From contig NADL03000069.1 of the NCBI GenBank assembly GCA_002205965.3, positions 124,001-188,000 on the forward strand: 64,000 nt of DNA, read 5' to 3'. Within the stretch, counting starts at the first letter, position 1. Every line of letters begins with the position of its first letter. The notes under the pieces are model-generated. The model was not told where the DNA came from. It did no database searches and worked only from the letters and a program-made list of their open reading frames with translations. Of this stretch, positions 56,657-64,000 are shown in pieces. This stretch comes from Kappaphycus alvarezii. Lineage: Eukaryota > Rhodophyta > Florideophyceae > Gigartinales > Solieriaceae. The position numbers and the translations under genes are program-made.

Positions 56657-56935
56657 TCAACAGAAGGCTCTGGAAATCGTCTGAAGGGACTTTCTGCAGG
56701 ACCTAACACACAAAAAAATTGGGACGACAGCCCACCGAGAGGTTGCATCACATTTCCATTCATAAATGTCCTTCATAACGATGCCTATAATACGTTTGGT
56801 AGGAAGCGAATATCCATTTGGCTGCGAAATATTTCTGATGACGCAAATGGTGCACAAGCTACCTCTTATTTCATCATAAGAAACATTTTGTGTTTTGAGC
56901 TCTCCATGGACCTCACTTGCTATACGTAGGCTCAT
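56657..56935 (-). CDS. Unrecognised 92-codon minus frame
   Basis: Reads MSLRIASEVHGELKTQNVSY and on to a Cys/Arg-rich end. Together with 56,130-56,605 it forms about 800 bp of minus-strand, GC-richer, coding-like sequence. No domain recognised. Confidence 0.2.
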   Translation of the reverse strand: MSLRIASEVHGELKTQNVSYDEIRGSLCTICVIRNISQPNGYSLPTKRIIGIVMKDIYEWKCDATSRWAVVPIFLCVRSCRKSLQTISRAFC

Positions 56936-57099
56936 TCTTGCTGGTACGTTTATTCTATTCGTATAGGCATACGTTTATCCGGTACCTCACAAACGAGCTC
57001 GCGTATCAGAGATATTTTTTTACTCTCGGGGATTCGGAAAGCTTACCTGAGAAGTTTGCATTCAGCCTCACCTTATGTTTACATAATATATCTATATTA

Positions 57100-57397
57100 T
57101 GAATTTGAATGTGACTTTAATGGTCGTATGGCTCTCTTTCAATCGTCTTATTTACGACCATCTATGTTTTACCATGTAATCTGAGACTTGAATCATCCCA
57201 TGAAATCGTTTGGTGGCATCCATCTGTATGTTGATATCTCGACTAGTATTGTACCTTGAATTGCTACTAAAGTTAACATTAGTTGCACTCAGTAATAATC
57301 ATGGTATGCGGTTCGGACATCATCACACAACTTATGTTCTTTTTTCTACACTCTATAGTTTTCGTTTTCGACTTGATCGACCCTTCAAAGCGAACTA
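57100..57397 (+). repeat. 5' LTR of copia element C
   Basis: Begins TGAATTTGAATGTGACTTTA and ends near GCGAACTA. Matches 61,859-62,156. The boundaries are those of the shared sequence; the end does not read the usual CA. A primer-binding site should follow; TTATGGGCCCATTGCC at 57,404 is a candidate I cannot assign to a tRNA. Confidence 0.85.
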
Positions 57398-57479
57398 TTT
57401 TTAGTTATGGGCCCATTGCCCAATCAAGCCTGACGCCTAGGCCTAAATTTTCCTGAGATGCAAAGTAACCACATTGGAC

Positions 57480-58330
57480 AGAGGTATATGGTGATCAGGA
57501 AGACTACAGAGAAGCAGTCAAATTCTGGCAAACGTTTAACAACACACTACCTGACTCGAACAGTAATAAGATTCCACCGCATTTACAAGCAACTTGTCTG
57601 AAGTCACATTTATATGGTCGTGCGAAGGACCTATACTCCGGAATTACGGATGAAACAACTGGTTGTAGATGGTGCTTTTGCCTAATTGTTGGCAAGATAT
57701 AATTGTCAAAATATACAACGTGATGCATTAACAGTTGTGAGCGAAGCATATCTTGCTTTCAAATCTAATATGGAATACAAGGCGTAGCAGCACTGAGACC
57801 ATGAAAAACTTTGAATCTAGCTTCTCCGCTCAAGTCGCCAAGTTCAACTCCATATCGACAACCACTAAGCTACCCGAATGCATAACTGCACTAATGTTGC
57901 TTTCAAATTCAGCAATTGAGGACTCGCAACGAGTGTCAGTTATGGAGGCGGCAGCTCCTTCTGATGAGAATCTGAATGGGCAATCGTCTAATGACCAGTT
58001 ATTGGGCGCTATAACATATCAGTCCGTCTCGTCGGTAATTAAGCAATGTGACAGGTCTTCACATAATCAGAACGGAGCAGATCTTCTTAATCACAGTTCA
58101 GCTCGCATTGTAAATAACAATTTACGAAGCCGTCCTCGTGAAATTACGTTCCATCACAAAGGTGTTAACGCAACGGTGAAATATCCCTGCGATATGTGTG
58201 GTAAATATGGACATTGAAGACACAACTATAATCCTGATGAACCCCAAAATGGTTCTCGCAATAATGATGATAGTATAGCACATAATTGCGTTCAAGATGG
58301 CAATGATAAATCGAAGAAAAAGACTGTACC
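57480..58330 (+). pseudogene. Copia C gag
   Basis: The long frame 57,753-58,217 (about 154 codons) ends KYPCDMCGKYGH and a stop, then RHNYNPDEPQN. This is a CCHC knuckle in which the Trp position after His is a TGA stop and the last Cys reads Tyr. Upstream, 57,480-57,750 (EDYREAVKFWQTFN) belongs to gag in another frame. It would package element RNA. Confidence 0.7.
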
Positions 58331-58337
58331 GTTTAAC

Positions 58338-58811
58338 ATGGCAACAGTAATTGGATCCCCCGCTTCCAAAACACCATCTGTTGAACTAGGACCACTTTTT
58401 GATGATAGTGCAGCCTATCCTGCAATTGGACAAGTTGAGCTCAACTTGCTCGTCGATCACTTTAGGCTCCCCTCAAACCCACAGCTTCTCCCTATTCCTA
58501 AGTCTTTGAACGGGGACACACACTGGCAATATGGACTTGGAATGCACTCAAGTCCTGCTCGGCGTGTCTTGGGATCTATCACTCTCACTGTTGAGTCTGA
58601 TAATAAAAATACAGTTCATATTACCCACCTAGTACGCGAAGGATCTTCCCAGTGGGTCATCGGACGGAATGTTACGCGTAAGCCTAATATAGAGCATATT
58701 AATACAAACCCAATTGTGTTAATGATTGGTAATCGTCGATACGGACATATCGATTGTAGATCATGGCTTTCTCAGTTACATCAAGTTGGATCTTTTCGTA
58801 GCATGCAGTAA
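58338..58811 (+). pseudogene. Copia C protease-like segment and linker
   Basis: An open frame of 157 codons. ELGPLFDDSAAYPAIGQVEL near 58,383 stands where the retropepsin active site is expected, with DSA where D-S/T-G is normal; whether this is an ancestral variant or a mutation cannot be told from one copy. RREG-type sequence and GRNVTRKPNIEHI follow, before the integrase finger. Confidence 0.55.
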
Positions 58812-59775
58812 TGACTGGTCCAACATGTCTTGCATGTCTGCAATTACGTTCGGAACTACGCCATGGTCTAATATCAAATCTATCACCGATAAGGTGCATA
58901 AGCATGTTTGTGGAAACGAAAGATTTGCAGACTACAAACTGCTTTTAGAACGAAACTGTTTGTGGAATGATGCCGTCAAATCTTATCTCACTCAAGTTAT
59001 TGGTGTGTGTGCAGCTTTTCATGCACCTTCCAAACCCGAGCCAAGCCGAAAAGTATCTATTAGCTCCCTGTCAACTGAATTTAATGAAGCGCCATGTATT
59101 GATCATCTATACTTAGACGAAGTACGTCTAATGCACTGTATGGAACTGGTTACAAGATTTTCGGCAGCACATGTTGTTACGTGAGCCACTCTTAAGGAGT
59201 CTAATACCGCATTCGAGGCATTTTGGGTATCCCAGTTTTGGTACCCCGACTCGATCCGTGCAGACAAAGCCTTCCAGTAAGGCGAGTTCAAACAGTCTGC
59301 AGAGAAGCTTTGCATAACAATTGAAGCAGTACCGCCCGGTAAGCACTTTAAAAATGCCCTAGAGTCCAAACAGAACATTATTCAGAGTATTTTTTTCCGC
59401 TTGAAGGCTGCAAGTGAAACAAAATTTGACCCGGTTCGCGCTACATATAAAGCTGTGAGAAAATCCAATGACCTATATTGTAACGAAACTATGCCGGCAT
59501 TTGAGTCAGCCAAAGGCTTCTACATATTAATCTCGGCGAAACCATTCCACAATAGAATATCGCGTGATGTGAGGGTTGCTCGTGATCAACTTCAAGCTCG
59601 GAGAAAACTAATCCGTATCATGCATTCGAAGTCAGTGAAAGAGACTCCGCTAGCTGTTGGAGATCGTGTTGAAATATTCCAAAAGAAAGAATTTGATAAG
59701 AAGGGTAAGAGGTCAGACCCTAAATCCATTATTTCCATCAACCAGAAAGCCCGGTCCGTTACTGTCCCCGGATGA
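58812..59775 (+). pseudogene. Copia C integrase
   Basis: Frame 58,726-59,184 holds a KVHKHVCGNERFADYKLLLE segment then RNCLWND, a candidate HHCC finger, and CIDHLYLDEVRLMHCMELVT with the first core aspartate, ending at a TGA. In the same register ATLKESNTAFEAFWVSQFW and SIRADKAFQ (second aspartate), then a TAA stop and GEFKQ carry on. Frame 59,401-59,775 gives the core end and C-terminal domain (VGDRVEIFQKKEFDKKGKR). Two stops inside the core disable it. Confidence 0.75.
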
Positions 59776-60119
59776 AACGGAAGAGAAAAAACGGTTGCAT
59801 TCGAAGACAATAGATCTGCCTTACCGGAAAACAGCTTTGCACAATTCGTTCAAGATGGGATTGACACACTTGATAACGAATTGGAGAACGCTTAAAAACC
59901 TCCATCTACAGATATTAATCTCTCAGTAAGTACAACTCGATCAGATGGCAGCCCTACAGATGTTGATATTGGTATAGAATCGTCTAATAATTAACACTCT
60001 GTCGGAGACACCGTCTCAGTTTATTGGCCAATAGATGATCAATCCTATCCTGGAACTGCTCAAACTGAAGCAGATAAATGTCGTCTAAATATACATTATG
60101 CTGACGGCGACAAAGAATG

Positions 60120-61050
60120 TCTTGACATGGAAAAGGAAGTCTGGAATTATTCGGATTCTTTGCAAGCCAGCTCAAGTAGTCTGGCACCTAACCTTGGTTT
60201 GAAAAGTACAGAGAGTGGTGCATTGACTTCTATGGTTGACTACTCCGGAAACCAGTACTTTCTGCAGCATGAAGCACAAGGTTTTGATCTATTTGTCCTC
60301 GTCAATGCCTATAATAAGGAAGAAGACACACTCTTTAAAACAATTAGTCCTTTTCCTTATTGCAAGGTTCCAGTAGACGCTAATGTCATCAAAAGCCACG
60401 CACTATATAAGTTAAAGATGAGCGATTATTTTAATACCTCAAGGTAACGAAGACCAATTGAAGAACATGCTAAGCAAAGACTGTACGATCTGTCCACCAA
60501 CAGGTCTGCGCATTTTAGAATCTATGACATGACTTTTCGGATGGACATTGTATAAGGCTGATATCAAAGCGGCGTTTTTACAAACAGGTGGAGCTCAACG
60601 AGATGTCAATGTTCTTCCACTAAAGGAGAGCAATATGAAGGCATCTCATTTATGGTCGTGTCTAACTGCATCCCATGGGCTGGTGAATGCCAACGCGAAA
60701 TGGCAGAACCAATCTGACAAACTCATGATTGATTGGCCTCACTCAGTCTGCTCATGTGCCTTAGCTGTTCTTTAAGAAAGAAAATGGTCGCCTAGTTCTC
60801 CTCGTCGCCAAGATTGTAGACTATCTTAAGATTGCCGGTGAAGGTAATCTTTCTCAAGAATTTATAGACCAGATTGATCAAAAGTTTAAGTTTGGTGACG
60901 TAAACCATGGTCACAGAAAACTGAGATACTTTGGAATCAACATTATAGAAAATGGTGACCATCCCATCGAGAATGATGCCGACGATAAGCTAGATGCTGT
61001 TACTGAATATAATTTCTCAAGGCATCGTCGAAGCAGTCTGATGATGCTTT
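60120..61050 (+). pseudogene. Copia C reverse transcriptase
   Basis: The frame 60,127-60,447 ends with HALYKLKMSDYFNTSR. Next ADIKAAFLQTGGAQRDVNVL (60,560-60,619) is motif A in the usual copia form (D-I/V-x-x-A-F-L-x-x). LVLLVAKIVDYLKIAG near 60,794-60,840 is motif C, with VDY where VDD is expected, so the second catalytic Asp is lost. KLRYFGINIIENGD near 60,919 is the 'x-x-F-L/F-G' connection. Frames change between these segments. Confidence 0.8.
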
Positions 61051-61210
61051 AAATCTAATTGAAAAGTCTGTATTTGCATCGACTAACAGCTCGTTGGGAT
61101 GGATGGATTCGAACAGCAGACGTACCATTATGCTCTTTCTATGCGAGCCACCATCAACAAAAGGCTCCCGACCTAAAAGTCATTCATTTGGTTGACCAAG
61201 TCAATGTCGT

Positions 61211-61816
61211 TTGGAAACTCAAGTATTACTGGGAATAACTATCGCATATCCTGGACCGACTGATAAGAGTGAATACCAGCCAAATGTTTTGGTCTTTGCA
61301 AATGACCCTCGAGTAGACGATTGTGGTCAGCTCGGTTTACTAACGGGTCTGCTGCTCGGTGAAATGAAGACCGAATCAATCTACCATGTTGTGTCTTGGA
61401 TGTCGCATAAGGCCAAACGGCCTGTTAAAAGTGAACCAGGTGCAGACATTTTTGCGGCAGCCGAAGGTATTAACGACGGTAAAACTTTCTGTAAGGCCTA
61501 CTCTGAACTGCTCGGAATCGATATCAAGCTCAATGTCTATGGTGACTCGAAAGACTTGTTCGCATCACTCTTTACTCAAAAGAATTCTATTGATAAGTCC
61601 ATGCGCGGTGATGTTGAGTGCATTCGATACGAGTTCCAGACTGGTGCTGTAGACAAGATATCGTGGATCCCTGCAAACACTAAACTTGCTCTTCTGCTCA
61701 CAAAAAAAGACAGCAACCTAACTGAAGCACTACAGCTCACACTCTCCACTGGAAGACTGTGCGTTGACTTTGACACAGTATCGGAAACCAAATGTTCTAC
61801 GAAGAATTTTGGTTAA
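61211..61816 (+). pseudogene. Copia C RNase H and C-terminus
   Basis: An open frame of 201 codons, the longest intact piece of element C. SIYHVVSWMSHKAKRPVKSE, GADIFAAAEGINDGKTF (helix with catalytic E), LNVYGDSKDLFASL (catalytic D) and ISWIPANTKLALLLTKKDSN (the 'W-I/V-P-x-x-x-N-x-A-D-x-L-T-K' box with the D lost) are the copia RNase H landmarks. The end NFG at 61,815 is directly before the 3' LTR region. Confidence 0.85.
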
Positions 61817-61858
61817 TTCGGTTTTCTACGAAGAACTTTGGTTAAAGAAAGAGTGATA
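61793..61858 (+). other. Short duplication and polypurine tract before the 3' LTR
   Basis: TTCTACGAAGAATTTTGGTT (from 61,796) recurs as TTCTACGAAGAACTTTGGTT (from 61,824), one mismatch. AAAGAAAGAG at about 61,844-61,853, close to the LTR, is a plausible polypurine primer. Confidence 0.7.
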
Positions 61859-62156
61859 TGAATTTGAAAGTGACTTTAATGGTCGTATGGCTCTCTTTCA
61901 ATCGTCTTACTTACGACCATCTATGTTTTACCATGTAATCTGAGACTTGAATCATCCCATGAAATCGTTTGGTGGCATCCATCTGTATGTTGATATCTCG
62001 ACTAGTATTGTACCTTGAATTGCTACTAAAGTTAACATTAGTTGCACTCAGTAATAATCATGGTATGCGACTCGGACATCATCACACAACTTATGTTCTT
62101 TTTTCTACACTCTATCGTTTTCGTTTTCGACTTGATCGGCCATGCAAAGCGAACTA
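61859..62156 (+). repeat. 3' LTR of copia element C
   Basis: TGAATTTGAAAGTGACTTTA to GCGAACTA; differs from the 5' LTR at about eight positions by eye, several of them close to the end. Confidence 0.85.
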
Positions 62157-62289
62157 ATGTTATATATATCTATACTCTATACTACACAGAACTGCCACCT
62201 TGATCTTCGTAAAATAGCCGTCCCACATCTCTTATTAGTAAATCACCCCAATGAACCCCCTTTCGGCTATCAGATACACTTATGAAGGC

Positions 62290-62950
62290 ATGTTACGAGG
62301 TCAAATCCCAGCCACGCGAACGTAATTTTGGAACGTCATGTTGGAGCCTACAGGATAAAACGGCATGAACACCAAGTCACTCCTCTCGCAATAAGCCTCG
62401 CAGGAGGTGCTCGTCATCCTGTCGTAGAGCCACGCCGAGGACTCTACCAAACAAGACCGGACATCCAAGAAACGGGAAGAAGCAGAGGGCCCGAATTTTT
62501 TTGATATCACCTTATTGAATCCGGGGTTTCACCTTCATGAATAAACTCGTTCCCTCCAGCAGGAGAGTTAGGGCCTTTAATTCTATGTTCTCTCTGAATG
62601 CGAGGCGTAATGCGATGCAGATAAGGTATCAATCTTTTATTGCGGCTTCCTCCAAAGGTATACTCTTATCTGTTTCAATGTTTACTCTTGGAGGTTGGCT
62701 ATATGGCGGGGAAAAGAACGTTGCCGTGAGGGCGGTCCAGACCTTCGGAAAGGCTTGCGGGTTTTTTATACAGAGTCACGCTGCAGCAGCCGTCATGTAT
62801 AATGCGGTATGCTTGGTGGATGGCCTAAAGGTGGCCTTTATTGTTCCTCCCCCACCACTGTGTCGGCTTACCGTTTTGAGTCTACTGTGGTTGTCTGGAT
62901 AGCTTTAGGACGGATTGATTTCATCTTTGAAGATTAAAACACCCAAAACT
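62290..62950 (+). pseudogene. LINE L3: 3' end of ORF2 and 3' UTR
   Basis: VGAYRIKRHEHQVTPLAISL and ARHPVVEPRRGLY (62,343-62,430), then after a frame change DITLLNPGFHLHE near 62,502, and the open frame 62,537-62,902 with RRNAMQIRYQSFIAASSKGI, SVSMFTLGGW and FIQSHAAAAVMYNAVCLVDG. The ARHP-VEPR, LLNP, STLGGW/FTLGGW and QSHAAAA blocks are shared with L1 and L2. ATTAAAACACCCAAAAC near 62,933 matches the L2 3' UTR. Starts shortly after the copia 3' LTR; upstream parts are missing. Confidence 0.85.
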
Positions 62951-63079
62951 TTCTTCATTTATAGTCTACACTTTTCTTAAAAGGATAGTTCATAGGTGGT
63001 CATCTTTGATCTCAGCCAGCTGCTGATGATGACGTAGTCATGAATACGTCTGTTTACATTTGTAATTTGTAATACTTAT

Positions 63080-64000
63080 GTTTGTTACTGAATCATCTTA
63101 GTGAATGTGTATTCATCTTCGAGCCAGCGTACTTGTGGTCCGGCCCGCACATCATTCGCAGCATGAGAGGTACACAGCAAGGGGACAACCTCGTTGGACT
63201 TCTATTTGACCTTGTCCTGTACCCCGTAGTACTTAAGATCCAGGAGCTACTACGATCGGGTAACCAGGAAGACGACACCGCGGGTAACTTGCTGGTTCAT
63301 CTATGGTACCATGATGATGGGTACATCATCGCGCGCCACGACCAAATCGCCTGCGCCGTCGAAATACTCTCATCCATCGACGCCACCAGCAGGGGACTAC
63401 ACCTATCCCTGCCCAAATGCAGGGTCTGGTAGGCCTACAGCGCCGCCGGCGTCCGTTCAATGCTTATACCCGAAGGAGCTGAAGCAAGAATATAGCGAGG
63501 GTACATGTGTCCTAAACGCCCCCGTCGGTTCCCCGGACTGGACGAACAAATTCTTCACCACTCACTCCAGTCCCTCGAACCGTTCCTCGAAGCTGCCATA
63601 GGCATTAACAATACGCAAGTGGCTTTTCAACTTTTGCGCAATTGCTTTGGGGTATGCAAGATAGGATTCCTCCTTGGTGTGGTGCCACCCTCTTGCACGG
63701 CGGAGGGCACCGCTATGTTTGACGAAATGATAAAGCGATGTCTCTGGAAACTCGCCGGAGGAGTACTGGACTCGGATATATTCTGAGAACTCCAACTACC
63801 GGTGAAACCCCAGGACCCTAAGAAACCCACCGTCGGTTTAGGGTTCACATCGGCGAAAAGCATCGTGGGGCCGCTTTCCTGGCCTCCAGCGCAGCTGCCA
63901 ACAGGCTGGCCACCGGTATCTTGCCGGCACCCATCACGGATCTCACGACGTACAATGATGCCGTCTGCGCCCACCGAATATGGTCGACCTTCTGCTGCTC
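63080..64000 (+). pseudogene. LINE L4: reverse transcriptase, runs off the window
   Basis: FIFEPAYLWSGPHIIRSMRG and TQQGDNLVGLLFDLVLYPVV (63,110-63,230) are RT motif B (Q-Q-G-D-x-h-x-x-L-L-F). HLWYHDDGYIIARHDQIACA at 63,298-63,357 is motif C, Y-H-D-D, with both aspartates kept. LHLSLPKCRVW is followed by a TAG at 63,430. Later SVQCLYPKELKQEYSEGTCV, GINNTQVAFQLLRNCFGVCK and GTAMFDEMIKRCLWKLAGG (63,505-63,786), then a TGA and further ORF2 sequence to the edge. Order and motifs are those of a non-LTR ORF2. 5' truncated at about 63,080. More readable than L1-L3, so younger, but interrupted by stops and frameshifts. Confidence 0.85.

Larger units (their letters stand above)
57100..62156 (+). mobile_element. 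Ty1/copia element C, complete with LTRs but disabled
   Basis: Two direct LTRs of about 297 bp enclose gag, protease-like segment, integrase, reverse transcriptase and RNase H on the plus strand. Integrase before reverse transcriptase identifies Ty1/copia. The LTRs differ at about eight positions by eye (about 97% identical), so the insertion is relatively young compared with G2-G4. Still, stops and frame changes are present in every domain. The flanks both contain TATATCTATA, so an exact target duplication cannot be read with confidence. The last hundred residues resemble copia families I have seen from algae and other protists rather than plants or animals. Confidence 0.85.

Noticed and set aside
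57088..57099. TATATCTATA as target duplication of copia element C
   Set aside because: It occurs on both sides, but not directly at the LTR ends, and the region is simple AT sequence; copia normally makes 5 bp.
62301..62510. Minus-strand ORF over L3
   Set aside because: The plus strand here carries clear LINE motifs shared with L1, so the minus frame is a shadow.

Overview
This is a gene-poor stretch of a eukaryotic nuclear genome. It holds decayed retrotransposon proteins of three classes (Ty3/gypsy, Ty1/copia and LINE), spliceosomal-type introns, no operon structure, long AT-rich stretches without coding capacity, and no rRNA, tRNA or CRISPR array that I could find. The best preserved gypsy element (19.75-24.6 kb, minus strand) has a reverse transcriptase and integrase of the type I associate with oomycete and some algal elements. 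Combined with the LINE type, this suggests a stramenopile (oomycete) or an alga, but the sequence does not settle it and I give no species.

Layout. 1-19 kb is AT-rich and almost empty, with a copia RNase H relic near 0.9-1.25 kb, one copy of a small palindrome-ended DNA element (M1, 2.8-3.25 kb), a solo LTR-like repeat and scattered inverted and tandem repeats. 19-32 kb is visibly richer in GC and holds gypsy element G1, broken by a second copy of the palindrome-ended element (M2); a copia gag relic; two LINE 3' ends; the first copy of a repeat unit 'A' that carries a small acidic ORF; and a locus with a 94-residue internal protein repeat. 33.9-35.8 kb holds the only region that looks like a cellular gene: a broken GT61-type glycosyltransferase with a membrane anchor and three well-formed short introns. 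37.5-55.6 kb is a graveyard of plus-strand gypsy elements (G2, G3, G4) with LTR-type repeats in both orientations and two more copies of unit A. 52.86-53.21 kb is a short GC-richer island crowded with GTAC. 57.1-62.16 kb is a complete copia element with two nearly identical LTRs but disabled reading frames. 62.3-64 kb holds two LINE copies, the second running off the window.

Almost nothing here works together as a pathway; the content is layered transposon insertion. Three observations deserve most attention: the MITE-like element with palindromic subtermini (two copies, one inside G1 followed by an exact 196-bp duplication across its edge); unit A, an LTR-like repeat carrying an unrecognised acidic protein whose motifs line up across three diverged copies; and the GTAC-dense island. 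All boundaries were placed by eye.
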